A stretch of 64,000 nucleotides of DNA from Brachynemurus nebulosus (lineage: Eukaryota > Arthropoda > Insecta > Neuroptera > Myrmeleontidae), in NCBI GenBank assembly GCA_035578155.1, contig JAPWDM010000005.1, positions 34,496,108 through 34,560,107 of the forward strand, read 5' to 3'. Positions 1 to 54,590 of the stretch are shown here, in pieces. Each line of letters opens with the position of its first letter. The first letter of the stretch is position 1. The translations under genes were made by a program, and so were the position numbers. The notes beneath the pieces are model-generated. The model saw only the letters and a list, made by a program, of their open reading frames with translations, was not told the DNA's origin and did not search any database.

Positions 1-430
1 GGTAAGCGGCATTAGGGTGTCGAATATATTACTCATGATTTGCTAGAAATAATCGTGGATGGATAGATAAATCAGTCTAAAAACTATCAAAAAAATTGAT
101 GCAGTTGCAAAATCATAACAGTAATGTAAGTTGTATACATTGCATTGGAGACTTCAATGAACGTAGAGAAAACATTCCATTTCATAACCATCAGCAACCA
201 TTTTATGCCATAGATATTTCATAAAAGAAATGTAACTTGCCTATATTATTTCAATTAACTTTTTTAATTAACCATTAAGAATTAAATATAATTTTTTTAC
301 AAATATATTCCATCACAAAATAGAATAACTGATAGTAATTATGTATTAACATTAATTCTGACAGAATCATACGAAAGTGTAATCATATGAAAGTCATTTT
401 GTTACAACTATGTTAGGTAAGACATGTACC

Positions 431-573
431 CGAGGTTTAATTTACCCTAAGTGCCGCCCTTAGTACTCCGTAAAGAATGTCGCCCCAGTACCTAAAGTCA
501 AGCCCGAGAGAAATGACGGGCCCCTAAGAAAAAATCACTATTCTCCCTTAATACACCTAGTGCAAATCTAGCG
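431..573. mobile_element. Diverged remnant of the same hAT-type MITE family
   Basis: TTTACCCTAAGTGCCGCCCT at the left and CCTAGTGCAAATCTAG at the right match the family at 5883-6043. The middle is rearranged and no target duplication is visible. Confidence 0.55.
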
Positions 574-1738
574 TAGACAAGTAAATACAATTTAAAGAGC
601 GGTGACTCTTTGTACTGTTCTTATTTGTCTTTGTGCAACAGTATATACCATAAAACATTTGCTATTATCAGCGAGTGTTACTGGTTAGTAGTCAATGGAC
701 GGAATTTTGTGTTTTAGGTCAAAGCCATTCAAAAGTATGTTAGATAATTGATTTTAGACGACCTTTTCATTTCAGTTAAGCTTATCAGATAATTTATGTA
801 CCGTAACACCGTCTAGACCCGGACAGACCCATCTTCAAATTAAATAATTTCTACATTAACCTACAACAATAAACATTTGTTCTTGACGTCATTAGAAAGA
901 GAAAAACATCCTCTAAACAGCTGTACCCAATAAAAACTACGGATTTCAACATTTACTATCTCATTTTACAGGATTACTATGCTACAGTTTTTCAACGAAA
1001 TAAAATGTGTGTCTAACTTAGACATGTAATTTTCGTCATAATTGTTATATTGTTTTAGTTTTGACATGTATGTGTTCAGAATTTTATCGCGCATCATTTA
1101 ATGATGTTTGAAGTTATATTCGATGTATATAATGTTTAGACCGGACACATCAGTTTATTACACTATGGCCGCGATTCGCACCAGTTGTAACTCCCACTGT
1201 CCATACGTTAACATTCCCTCCAGAATTACGCGGCTTATGCCTCTTTCTGGTGTCATATCGTATGTTTACTTTATAGAGAGGCATATTATGCATTGCCCCC
1301 TCTCCCTTCCCACATAATATTTTGAAGTCTTTGACAGGTTCAAAGACATCAGACGATATAAAACACTGTCCTAAACCCGACGGCAGAGGTTAGTTTGCAT
1401 GTTATTACATTATTTAAGTAAGTGTCCGGGTCAAGACGAATTTGGGGTGTAGATCCGAACACTTACTAATTATTTTTTATTTTTTTTATTTTTACGTATA
1501 ATGAAACAAATGGGTCAGGGATATAACAAACAATATACGCCCTTTCTAATGGTAATACTTTTATTGGTGATATCTATGAAGGAAACATGTATAAACATAA
1601 AACTATACCAAAAAATGTAAAAAAGTGTCCGGGTCTAGACGGTTTTACGGTACATAAAAGAAAAAATTCTTTCTACATACAGCTTATATTAGCGTCTTTT
1701 TGATTTGAGCGGTTAAAATTAAAAATGTTGATGGTAAT

Positions 1739-2081
1739 CATAGGCGCCCAAATGACGAATTATAGGGGAGGGAGCTACAACTAGGGGCAAGAAGGAATAT
1801 ATCTAATATTTTGGAAGCAGCCACAAAAATGTCGATACTTCTCCAAAAAATAGGAAGAGTTTCCCCAAGTTTCCCTTCTTTCAGGCTCCCTCCAACATCT
1901 ACGGGGCAGAGGGTGTCACCAATTTCGCTATTTTCCACAAAAACACCGTTGACGAGCAAAAAAGAAAAGGTCGTTTTGCCACTTCAATTTCCTTTTCGAC
2001 TCGAAATTTTTTTTGCCCCAAACAGCATCAACTTGATAAGCTACCCGCGCCGCCCCCTACCCCCGAGTATGGGCGCCCATG
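1739..2081. mobile_element. hAT-type MITE, GGCGCCCA ends
   Basis: Ends CATAGGCGCCCAAATGACG / CATGGGCGCCCATACTCG in inverted orientation. Flanking 8-mers are atggtaat (1731-1738) and atagtaat (2082-2089), seven of eight matching. The two ORFs over it (1738-1959 minus, 1811-2116 plus) are chance frames. Confidence 0.68.
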
Positions 2082-2811
2082 ATAGTAATGCTTCTGATAT
2101 AAATAAAAATTTTTAAAATGAAATTAATGTAAAATATGTATAGGAAAAATTTATATTTTATGTAATAAGAATTGTATAAATCGACACTTTAGCAAATTGT
2201 TGTTAACATACAATACATTCAAGGTTAGATATTTGTTAAATTACTTAAAGCTAAAAATGGTTAAATGAGGTAAATTAAGTACGTAATTATATGTTAAGAC
2301 GAATTTGGTAGATTTGATTAAAATATTCGTTAAAAGGTAATTTTAAAATTACAGTGAAACCATCACCTTCAAAAATAACCGTCCATTTATGTTTTAATAT
2401 CCTTACTCTAATTTGAAACGCAAAATTTGAAGGCAAAACCACTGTAAAAGTTTTTGTTATTTGTACAAAAATGTGTCTTCCTTATTTTTGTTTTGCATTT
2501 TCTATAAAAACGCTGAACAATTATTTTTTACTGGTAAGCAATTTGTGTGCAATTACAAACAAACAAAATAAATAAATGCACACCTTGCACAATTATCACT
2601 TTTTTACTACATAATTGAGAAATTAAGTATGTAAAACACATACGTACATAATCAATATGCAACAATTAATTTATGTATTCTATGCAAATATCATTAAAGT
2701 ATTAGTTAATTGTTACAAGGTCATTCGAATATTCTTGTGAATTTTTATTTCGAAAAAATTTGATAAAGCAAATACAAGAATTTTTCAATTTCATTATTTC
2801 ACTACCTGTAC

Positions 2812-3170
2812 CCGCGACGTCGTTCGCGCGACGGTTGTTATAAACTCAATTAGAAGTATATAAGTGTAATAATTATACAGAATTTGCATAGAACAATAAT
2901 TTTTGCGTAATGCATGCACACGCTCAAAATGATTTTTCTATTTTTCCGTGAGAAAGAGACATTTTCCGAGAGTAAAAAGTATCTTAAATGTTGACTCAGA
3001 TTCATTAAAATCCGTCCAATAGTTTTTGCGTGATGCGTGAACAGACAGACGGACAGACAAAAATTTTAAAAATCGCTCTTTATAGATATCTACGTCGATA
3101 ACTATTTACAGTACCAGTACAATTTTCAAAAAATATTCCATATACAGAAATGTTGTCGTTACAGTTTTAT
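2812..3170 (-). mobile_element. Second, shorter copy of the Helitron/DINE-like family
   Basis: It is the reverse complement of the family at 17030-17695. It shares the GC-rich 3' end (CCCGCGACGTCG near 2812), one TCCGTCCAATAGTTTTTGCG unit, the GACAGACGGACAGACA stretch and the far end near TTTACAGTACCAGTAC. Most internal repeats are missing. Confidence 0.6.
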
Positions 3171-3699
3171 TATACGTATAGATTTGTATTCACTTCTTGT
3201 ATATTCCTGTCAAAGTCCATGGTGATGTTGAATTTATTTCGGACTCGGACTTTCGCTTATTGACAAAAATATATTTATGTACTTTGGTTTACAATCAAAG
3301 CTTAAAGTCCAAGTTTTTCTTGTGTATACAATTAGCTTTTAATTTATTATTGAAAATTAATCATTTTATAAATGTAAACAAAAAATGTAAATAAAAAAGT
3401 TATTAAAGTTATTGATTACTTAAAATTTTAACAACAATTAAAAGAAACTACGCATTTTTTTAATTAAAATAAGGTTCAAATATTAAGGGATTACATACTC
3501 TTATGAATTCTGTCCAAATTTGATAATCTTATATTTATAACAATAATAACAATAAAAACAATATTAAGACAACTGCTGAATTTATTAAAGTTTTGAATAT
3601 TTAAAAACTATCCGGGATTACAAATTGTTTGACTATCGTGGATTACTGAAATTCATGCATAATTCGAATTGACCAAATAAATGTATATAAATGAGTCAT

Positions 3700-4460
3700 A
3701 TTTACTTGTTTGTTTGACTTGCTTCCACGCCTCAACAGTTTAATCAATCGACTTAAAACTTTGCACAGACGTAGCTTATGGGACAGAGACGGTTATAGGC
3801 TACTTTTTATCCCGGAAAAGTATTTTAATCCCAAGTATTTACCTTAAGTGCCGCTCGAGGCTCCGTGAAAAATTCCGCCTCTCGGTTATCCCAAAAAGTT
3901 AAAATTTATAACTTTTTAACACTTTTCCCTAAATAAAGTAAGTGACGAATAGAAAAAAAACTTCAACTTCTAAATTTTACCGCACCTAAAATCTGCCGCC
4001 CTAGCCTTCAGCCTACTCAGCCTGCTGGTAAATCCACCACTGGGCACTGGTCCCAAGGAAAAATGTATTAAAATACAACAGTTAATTATTAATAAACGGA
4101 TAATTTATTTCAAATTTTGTATATTGTTAACAAAAGGGATGAAAAAGGGCACTACTTTTTACCCCAGGAAAATAGCTAATTCCCGAGGGAAAATGTATTT
4201 AAAATTAAACAATGAAATAACGACAACTGACTGTTAAAAGACGGGCGATTAATTTCAAGCTCCACGTATTCCAAATACGTGGAAATCTGAATCCCATGAG
4301 AATTATTATTCCCGTGGGAAAATATATTTAAAACGATGTAAAAAACGAATCACTGATTTCACTCGAACTTTGTGTATTGTTAAAAGAATGTCATAGGCTA
4401 CTTTTTACCCAAAGAAAACAGTTTGTTTCTGTGAGAAAATTACCTATACAAACCCAACTA
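3700..4460 (+). repeat. Related dispersed repeat (CACGCCTCAACAG... / CCCGTGGGAAAATA units)
   Basis: Phrases such as GGCTACTTTTTATCCCGGAA and TCCCGTGGGAAAATATATTT recur several times at about 3790, 4160, 4310 and 4400. They resemble the Helitron-like family but are not the same. The hAT-type MITE 3836-4050 is inserted in it. A short minus-strand fragment lies at about 47260-47330 (GAGTAAAAAGTAGCCTAGG). Confidence 0.5.
3836..4050. mobile_element. hAT-type MITE, family TTTACCCTAAGTGCCGC
   Basis: Diagnostic words TACCTTAAGTGCCGCTCGAG (left) and CAGCCTACTCAGCCTGCTGG (right). The flanks tcccaag repeat on both sides (3829-3835 and 4051-4057). The left terminal bases are partly lost. Confidence 0.65.
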
Positions 4461-4980
4461 TATCCTTTACGTACCTACAATGTATGTCAAATAAAAAATT
4501 ATTAAATATAGTTCTCGATTGTTATGTAATAATTGTCATAATTATGGGTTTGGAAAATTTCGATTTTATGTGGGGTCCACGTAATTTTAAGGGGATCGGC
4601 ACCCTTGAATCTCCCTCCCTGGTTGTTGCGCTCCTGCTGAAAAGTATTTATGTAACTGAAATTATTTCGTATTTATAAAGTAGGTAATCCCTTAAATGAC
4701 TGCTTAAATTAATTCATTGTATATTTTGACACAAAAAAAGAAAAAAAGACAAGATAAAAATCTTTAAAATTTGATTGATTGATTTCAATCTAACAAGTCT
4801 AAAAACGTTTAAAATTTTCCCTTTCTTATTACTAATTATTATAAAAAGTGAATTTTTATATTCAAAACTAATTAGTTTTATTTAATTTTAATTATTTGTG
4901 TTTGTATACGGCTTGACAAAAAAAATGACCTTATAAATCACAAGTTGATAAATCCAAAATAAACTTGTTCCTTATAGTCT

Positions 4981-5724
4981 AAGATCCCGCAGCTGATTTC
5001 TGCAGGTATCTGTTTTTTTAATGAAATTTAATTTAAATGAATCCTTAATGGCAATGTAATACATTGCTCCCGGGTTGTCAGCTCTCAATCGGCAGCAACC
5101 TCTAGGTTGCCAGGTGTTAACAGGTATATTGTTGTTAATAATTTGAGGTCACGTGTTTTTTGAGAAAATAAGATATTAAAGTTTTATTTTTTCTGAACAC
5201 GATAATACATGGTTGCCTGTGAAAAAATAGCCGCAAGTAATAGTTGCCATTACTTTTAATTAATTACTCTCCTATTTACATCTCAGCTGCAATTATTGAA
5301 AAAAAATTTATACATATTGATCAATCAAGGCAATGAAATATTATTACATATGTACAATGTAATACATATTTCATTGCCTAGATTGATCAATATGTATAAT
5401 TTTTTTTTCAATAGTTGCAGCTGAGATGTGATAAGAGAGTAATTAATTAAAAGTAATGGCAACCATAACTTGCCGCTATTTTTTCACAGGCAACCATGTA
5501 TTATCGTGTTCAGAAAAAAATAAAACTTTAATTTAGTATCTAATTTTCTCAAAAAACACGTGACCGCAAATTATTAACAACCTGTTAACACCTGGGAACC
5601 TAGAGGTTGCGGCCGATTGAGAGCTGGAAATCCGGGAGCAATGTATTACATAACCATTAAGGATTCATTTAAATTAAGTTTCATTAAAAAAACAGATACC
5701 TGCAGAAATCAGCTGCGGGATCTT
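4981..5724. mobile_element. 744-bp foldback / long-TIR MITE
   Basis: It starts AAGATCCCGCAGCTGATTTC and ends with the reverse complement. The two arms of about 365 bases pair almost throughout to a short loop near 5350. No ORF is present. The flanking bases show no clear target duplication, so the superfamily is undetermined. Confidence 0.82.
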
Positions 5725-5882
5725 GTACTATTATATTAATGTTATTTCGTCTTATTATTAAACTGTTGAATTCAGATGAGTTTTACATGAGATACGTTCC
5801 TATATGCATATCTTAATAATCCTTGAACTTGAGTTAACGAGAATGAAGGAGAATTAGTAGTTTTCCTTGGATGAAGTCAAGC

Positions 5883-6043
5883 CATTGGCGGATTTACCCT
5901 AAGTGCCGCTCTAGGCTCAGTGAAAAATGCCGCCCCTAAAAAGCTAAAAAAAATTTTGCCGCTCTTTTTGCCCAAGTTTGCCGCTCGTAAAATCTGCCGC
6001 CCTAGGGTCCAGCCTACTCAGCCTGCTGGTAAATCTAGCACTG
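5883..6043. mobile_element. hAT-type MITE, same family, with 8-bp TSD
   Basis: Ends CATTGGCGGATTTACC / CAGTGCTAGATTTACC in inverted orientation. The flanks agtcaagc (5875-5882) and aatcaagc (6044-6051) match in seven of eight bases. This copy defines the family well. Confidence 0.82.
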
Positions 6044-6051
6044 AATCAAGC

Positions 6052-7322
6052 GAATATTTTGTGTGATAAATATTGTTACAGAATGAAATAACATCTTTAA
6101 GAAAATGATTATCTTTTCCCGTTATTGTAAAACAATTTTTATATTGCAAGAATAATAGTTTTGTTATTAATATAATATTCGGTTAATAATAACAAAGTTT
6201 ATTATACTACCCGCTTGCTTAATATCGATTTTGTTTAGGTAATATAAAACATTCATAAAGATAGTGCGCTGACTTCAGTCAACCTTTTACAAATAATACA
6301 CATAATAAATTTGATCATGCGTCGTATATAACAATAACAATTTGACCTAACGAATTCAATTTTTATTAATGATATTTTCAATCAAAATTTTATACGAAAA
6401 ACCAAAATTTTAATAATTTTATTGTAAGAATCTCATACAAGTTTGTTACGATGGTGAGGGTGCTGGGAACAGCTTTCGGTTTCTTTTTTAGTTTCAATAT
6501 GGGATAAAAGTTATTGTAGTTATATAATTTCCTAAGAAATTAACTTTTAATGCAGCTTTCTGGAAAGTGCAGATCGTGTTCTGTACAAAATTTTACACGT
6601 TACAGATTTCAATGGGGTATTTGACAGTATCAAAGAAAAGAAATTAAAACAAATTTTAATGAAAATTTATAATAAGACCGCAATTTATTATACTAATTCA
6701 TCTTAACTATCATTATTGGATTTAAAAAAATTTAATTAAAAGAGTAATTTTTTAGCCAAAATCCATGTAAGCAGAAACGGGCTGTGACGGTGCTTTCTCT
6801 ATATTTCAACACTATCACCACTAGTGTCGCTACTTAATTTCCGGTTAGCAAACATAACTATGGAAATTAATCAAAATTTAATTAATTTTTTAAAAAATCA
6901 ACAATTTCTTTTCCTAGTTACAGGAAAAATAAACTTTTTTTTTCTAAATTACAGGACACCTGTTGCTATCTAGAGAATGTGACATCACTGACAGCTAGTA
7001 AGCGTTTTCGCGCAAATTTTGAGAACAAATACTAAAATAATTTTTTCTAACAATTTTCGGCATTATTTTTAAAAATTAAAAACGTATACATGCATAATAC
7101 ATAAATATGCGTGTTTTAAAATAATTTCCCAAAATTAATCCCCCATTCTTGATCGATTTTGAAAATTCTAGTCCCAGCCGTACTGCTAAAACAAATTCCT
7201 ATTGATTTTCATGAGTATTGGTTGAATAGTTTAATTTATATCTAAAAAATTAATAAAAATATGTATTTTGAATTGGAACAACTCAAAACAGTCCTACTAT
7301 ATATTCTTGTTATCATACATAC
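6052..7322. other. 5' flank, no feature seen
   Basis: AT-rich DNA with no credible gene, TIR pair or tandem repeat that I could identify. The same is true of 574-1738, 2090-2811, 3171-3699 and 4460-4980, apart from chance ORFs. Confidence 0.6.
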
Positions 7323-7325
7323 TTA

Positions 7326-7867
7326 GGCTAAAGCTACACGAGCGTTTTTGACGCCTAGTTTTGAGCGTTAAATGACGCTAGAAATATGGACAACATTGAT
7401 ATGAATTTAAGTGGCTACGCGTTCTCAAGATCATAACGTCCGGAGATTGGTCTGGGCGGTCCAGGCGGCGATAAAAAACGCGTGTGAGGCGTCTGGCTGG
7501 CCACACGACCGACAAATAACGCTATTAACGTCAAACGCAATATCCGTCATATTATATCTCATATGTATTGAGAGATACAGATTGATGATTCAATTTCATT
7601 CTGTTTTCATACTTTCAAATTTATGATACAATAAATATTGAAATGAAATTTGTTGATAATGAGCGATTAAATCTTAAAGTTCAAAAGCACTAATGGCGTT
7701 ATTTATCGCTCGTGTACCCGCGGAGCAGCTTTAAAAAACGTCGCGTTAATTTTCGCTCAAAAATAGGCGTTAAAAAACACTCGTGTAGCCGGGGATCAGT
7801 GTCAAAAAACTTCGCATTAATTTCCACTCAAAACTAGGCGTTAAAAAACGCTCGTGTAGCCCTAGCC
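7326..7867. mobile_element. PIF/Harbinger-like MITE with TTA duplication
   Basis: Ends GGCTAAAGCTACACGAGCGT / GGCTAGGGCTACACGAGCGT inverted, flanked by TTA at 7323-7325 and 7868-7870. Harbinger elements duplicate a 3-bp TWA site. The phrase CGCTCGTGTAGC recurs along the right third (about 7710, 7780 and 7848). The ORF at 7411-7626 is not recognisable as a transposase. Confidence 0.78.
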
Positions 7868-7870
7868 TTA

Positions 7871-8643
7871 TAGTACAGGAAATCACTGTAATATTACGGG
7901 TGTCTCTAGTATGCAATATGTAATTAATGTTATTTAAAACAGCTTGGGGCACGTGTAATTTTGGTTTTATCAATTTAATAATGTTTTTTTAAAAAGTTTT
8001 TTAGTCTTTTTTGAATATCCTCTGAAAAAAAACGATTTTGTAAAAGTTTCCTTACAATATGAATAGCTATTACCAATATTTTTTTAGATAATTTGGAAAA
8101 CGAGGCAGAGTGACTTTATAGCAACGCCAATCAGAATGCAACCATATGCTTCCGTGGCTCTGTGGCTCTATGTCGAATTGGATTTCAATATCTATCGGGG
8201 TATTGACAGTAAATAAATGTCGGATTTCCCTTATCAGCTATAACACATTAAATATCCATTGTCTGCTGACCACAAACACGGTTATTGGTAACTATACGTA
8301 TACATAAACAATACAACACTGTTATACAATTACTATACACAACACATGTGGTACATATTATAATAAATACACTTGATTCATTTCCATTCAACATATTTTA
8401 TCCAAAACGGAGATTGTAGTACATACTTCTTGTAGCTGGTGCTTCCATTGTAACACTTTTTAAATTCATTCATCCAATAAACTTCACCTAACGTGGTGAA
8501 GTAGATTTATAGAATAACATCTTCACAGTTTTAAATGTTCATAAAAGAATTATTTAATTGTTAACTTTTTATTGTGCATTTTGAAGTATTCGAACTTTTG
8601 AAAATTTTGAGTGTGTTTTGTTTGTTGTCAACGAAAGTCAGAA
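7871..8643 (+). promoter_or_regulatory. Probable promoter / 5' UTR region of exon 1a
   Basis: This is the segment directly before the ATG of exon 1a. It lacks recognisable transposons. I see no convincing TATA or initiator, so the assignment rests only on position. Confidence 0.4.
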
Positions 8644-50109
<41,466 letters not shown>

Positions 50110-50126
50110 GGAAATGTTAATTTCTG

Positions 50127-50240
50127 AATAAATGTAGTACTTAAATGAAATTGTTATTTTCAGTTATTTTAAAGGTGCAATAATTACTCAAAGAGTAGAT
50201 AATATTTTTCGATATCGTACGTTCAAAACTTGTAAATAAA
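50127..50240 (+). promoter_or_regulatory. Two candidate poly(A) signals of the CRAL-TRIO gene
   Basis: AATAAA occurs at 50127-50132, 18 bases after the stop, and again at 50235-50240. The first would leave a very short 3' UTR. The second gives about 150 bases and is the more likely signal. In DNA this AT-rich the hexamer is common, so position after the stop is the main argument. Confidence 0.5.
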
Positions 50241-50343
50241 ACTTAATTTACAAATTTATTTTAACGTATTTACTTCTAAAATAATATATTTTTAAAATTA
50301 TACAAGATAAAAGTGTGTTTGAAATGTAAAAGACCTATATCTA

Positions 50344-50486
50344 TAGGCAACCACAACGAGAGAGAGTGGCATTCTAGGCTGTAGTCCCGGGGCCCGGGTC
50401 TCAAAAGGATGGCTATAGCCCTTAATAAAAAACCCGAGCTAAAGTGGACATCTGTTTTTTTTCCGTCATTTCTCTCCACCGCTCTG
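50344..50486. mobile_element. hAT-type MITE downstream of the gene, TTTCTCTCC family
   Basis: It contains TAGTCCCGGGGCCCGGGTCT and ends TTTCTCTCCACCGCTCTG, like the copies at 9778 and 15718. The flanks tatctata / tatctcga are six of eight alike. It lies about 100 bases past the second poly(A) signal. Confidence 0.6.
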
Positions 50487-50489
50487 TAT

Positions 50490-53370
50490 CTCGAATTAGG
50501 AACTCTTAGCGTAAAATAAAAAGAAATTTGTCATTTGTTTGCAACTAGAAGCGGCGTATGATCTTTATATTTTTTATAAATATACTTAATTACCAGTTAT
50601 TTCGAAATGTATAATAATTTTTATATTATTACAAAAACGACATATTTTCATTCAAAATTCTTGATTGTTCTTGAAGTAATTTTAGTAAATTTCCATAAAT
50701 TTCCATCAAGCAAATAATAATCAACAAAATTTAAAAATTTTTCTATTAGAAAAATGCCTTGATTTGACTTCATATCTTCTTTTTCTTTTGAATTTTGTTG
50801 ATTAGGAAATTTTAAATGTGTATTCGATGTTTTTAACACACTTTATTTGAAAGTAAACCTATTCCTTGTCTATTGGAATCTGACATTGAGGAGTGACTTA
50901 ATGCAATATTGCGTCCATAACAGTGCAATTTTGAATTCTATATAGGTTTAATGAAAAATAAATGTTTTAATACAATAAAACGAATATGTGACTGAGCTAG
51001 ATCAAATCTAGCCCAAATAAATTTTATAGGAGAGATCAATGTCAGTAAAGCACATCCTGGTGTGCGACATAATTAAAGAAGGTTTAAACACTGTTACTAT
51101 AAAATCTCCATTCCACGAGTCTCCTCATGAAATTGACGGTGTAACTGAAAAAAATTGTAAAATTTTATCAGTTTTTTTTTTTTTGTGTAAATCTACACAA
51201 TATCCTCACTAACTTGGCAACATATAATCTTCTTTTCTGAAATGTAACGAACAAATTTTCATACAAGGATTAACTTTATTTCAAAGTATTTTTCCATGTC
51301 CTTAATTTATCCATTTCTTCAGTTTTTCCAGAATAGTTTGTAGTGTATACACAGCATGTGTTTTGCTTGAGAAAAATTTGAAATATTAATTTCTGATTTT
51401 TTTTTTTTTTTTAGATACATTTGCACTTAAACACTGAATATGAAACCCCTGTTTTTCAATTTTTTGTGTGGAGTAAACACACCTACTTCCGTCGTTGTAA
51501 TTATTTATTTAACTAGAATAATACATAATAAATTTAATGGCATAATAATTTATTCTGCTTAAATAATTCAAAAATGCTCTGCTAGCCAACATTGAAAATT
51601 TGACGTCAGATGTCATGTCAAAAAAATGTCAATTTCCAATACACAAACTTAGATCCTCATATTTGTTGTTACGGCTCTGAATATTGTTTACTTTTGGATA
51701 GATGATATACCTATGGATTCCACTAATGATTTCCAGTGTTATTTAAGTCTTTTCCTAAGAACACATTATCAAATTTTATATTCATTCTATCAAAAATATA
51801 AAATACCGTTTAAAGTTTGCCATAAATTTCTCTTAAAGCTACCCCTAAAATAGTAATCTCAGGACTTTGACCAAAATGTACATGTAAATATCAGTTTAAA
51901 TTAATATGAAAGATATACACTTGGTTTAATAAAAATCTGGGCCCATTTTTAATTTCTTTTTAGCATTATAAAATAGACCATAGTAAACTTAACTATGGTA
52001 ATAAATTTTAGTGATTATTTTAATTTTAAATTAGGCTTTAATTACCAACGAAATATTATTTAAATTATTTTATTTAAGGTTTTTAGTTGCACAGATTAAA
52101 AAAGGTGCCAGATTTTTTTGAAATCAATTGCACAATTAAAAATACTTAACTTAGGCAATATATAATATATAAATAATATATAAGGTTCCTCTGGCATTCA
52201 TAACAGAAGGTATGAATGCCTAAAAAGTCATTTGATATAAGTTTCTTTTGATTTATAAATTTTCAACACTTAAAAATATTTAAGCTCCTTATAAGAACTT
52301 ATACAATTTGACTTTTCATTTACTAATATATTATTTAAAATGAAAAAGTTCCAAAAAGGAAAATACGTTGTTATTATAAAATTATAATATAAAATTTGCT
52401 CAAAAGATTAATTTAATCAATAAAACTTTAAAGTCTATTTTATATAATATTGTCTTATATTATTGTTAAATTTAAAACAGTTAAATTTTAACTAATACAA
52501 TATGTTACAAATTTTATCTATTGAAATATATTGTATAATTTGTTTGAATATAATTTTAAAAAAAATTAAAAATAAAGAAATATTACTTTTGTTATAGAGT
52601 ATTTATTATTTAAAACTCTACCTTTTTAATATAGACATTATAGACACACTGTTGTAAGAAGTAAAGAGAACTAACTAACTTAGAATATTTTAAAAATTTA
52701 TGCTAGTTAGTGTCGTCGCTGGGCGATTCTCTCGTGACGCATGAGACATTTTTGCAACAAATACATTTTTTTTTAAAAATAAGAAACAAAACAAAATGTT
52801 TATAATAGGTACGCAGCAAATGAATTAAAATTTTTTTAGTATATCCCACAGACCAATGGACACTGTTAGATATATTATACTACTAGACAAAGCGTAAAGC
52901 CAGTTTGTTTGTTGACAGTTTTCTTGAAGCTGGTAACGGTGTGAAACGGGTGAGATTTAAGGAATACAATGTATTGTCCATTTTTCAATAAATGGGACTA
53001 TATTTATTGCAGGACATAATTTGTATACATACGTATTTTGAAAATAAAACGAATACCACTTTTTTTCTTTCATAATTTTACAGTTTCTTCTAAAAAAAAG
53101 TACAATTTTATTATCAATATTATATTTTGGCAATAATTATTTGAAAACATTACCACTGGTACCACCGGTTATTGCATTGGTTACTATATTACAGAATACT
53201 ATTAGGTCGTATATTGGTCGTACCTGGGTGCCCCAATTATACATTGATACAATTAGTCTATATAATATATATATATAATATTATGTTCTTTGGTCTGTGT
53301 TATATCCTAATTTATATCTGAAATCCAGTACTTAAGAAATAAAACAAACTTTGTTTCGTACGATGTTCGA
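50490..53370. other. 3' intergenic DNA, no gene seen
   Basis: The minus ORF 50648-50839 looks somewhat protein-like (for example FLNFVDYYLLDGNLWKF) but has no ATG start, a stop directly upstream, and no acceptor in the right place. Nothing else is supported. The stretches 54600-56150, 57545-59150 and 61560-62830 are equally empty of recognisable genes. Confidence 0.5.
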
Positions 53371-53379
53371 CGTGCGTTT

Positions 53380-54590
53380 ATGTCAAAGAAAATTTCAAAA
53401 AGTCATAGCTCGCTTACTGTACGACTTTTATTACAATTTTTTTTTTTTTTGTAAAGTCGTATTTACTTTACGTTTAATGTACTGTTAAAATAAAAGCTTT
53501 TTTAAAAAACCGACTTCAAAATTTAAAAAATAAGGCGGGGTGTAGTATAAACAATTGCGATCCGATGTTCTTGCAAAATTCATAAATTCTTCAAGATCTA
53601 CATTTTTTTATACTGCGGCCCTCCGCCCCTGCGTGACTTCAAAATCCGTGCTATTAATAATTTTTTAATTTTTGAAGTCGGTTTTTTAAAAAAGCTTTTA
53701 TTTCATAACTTTTAGTGACAATGCTTATTATTCCTTACAGTGATAATTGCTTAAAAGAAGAAGTGTTCTAAATTTCATACGTTTAGGTGGAATAGTTTCA
53801 GAAATTTCATTGTCCAAAAATCATAATTCACTGATTGCTTTGAAATTTGGAACAAAAATAGTGTTCAAAGTGATAATTTCATACTAGGAAAATAACAATC
53901 ATTGAAAATCAACCAATTTTTCAAGTCATTAAAGAATTTTTTCAATTAAATATTGTCAGAAAATTATTTTTAGAATAATTAGATCAACATACTATAGTTT
54001 TAAAAGTAAATAATTTTGCATAATTATATTATTCAAATTTTAAAATTACCAAAATTGTTCGTATTATTGAAGATGGTTAAAAAATTACTCAACCAATGTT
54101 AATAAAATTTTTATGGAACCACCTGGAGAGCTTTATCTACTAACCAAAAAAAGAATGGCATAAATTGGCCTAGAAATGTGGAAAAAATCAGTGTACATAC
54201 ATAAAAAAAACTTACGGGTTGAATTGAGAACCTCCTCGTTTTTGAAGTCGGTTAAAAATGCCTCGCATTTTTAATTCTACCCTTTTTTGGAAAAATTTCA
54301 GAAAACCATAGCCCGCTAACTATAAAACTTTTATTAATTTTTTTTTTTTTTGGGTAAATTGTATTTACTTTACGTCTAGTATACTTACACTGTTAAAGGT
54401 TATGCCTCGCATTTTTATTTAATTTTACAATATTTTTATGAAAATTTCAAAAAATCAGCTTGCTTATTAACCGATTTTTATTAAAAAATTTTTTGATAAA
54501 TAATATTAAGTTTTTTACGTCTACTATACACCATTAAAAATAATGCTCCTTAATTGATGACACCCTGTATAATTATAAATTACAATTTTT
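53380..54590 (+). repeat. Degenerate repeats of about 130 bp (ATAGCTCGCTTACTG... units)
   Basis: Segments near 53395, 54290 and 54430 share AAAATTTCA-N-AAA...CATAGC-N-CGC-N-AACT, TTTTATTA, a long T run, ATTTACTTTACGTCTAGTAT and CACTGTTAAA. The block ends TGACACCCTGTATAA near 54560, a word common at repeat ends in insects. The class is not known. Confidence 0.5.
53488..53704. mobile_element. Short TIR element with AAACCGACTTCAAA ends
   Basis: Inverted ends AATAAAAGCTTTTTTAAAAA then ACCGACTTCAAAA match perfectly over about 33 bases. The interior is about 150 bases with GCGGCCCTCCGCCCCTGCGT. A lone GAAGTCGGTT word recurs at 54246. Confidence 0.75.

Noticed and set aside
50648..50839. Minus-strand 63-codon frame that looks protein-like
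   Set aside because: It begins with GTG, has a stop two codons upstream, and no plausible splice acceptor continues it.
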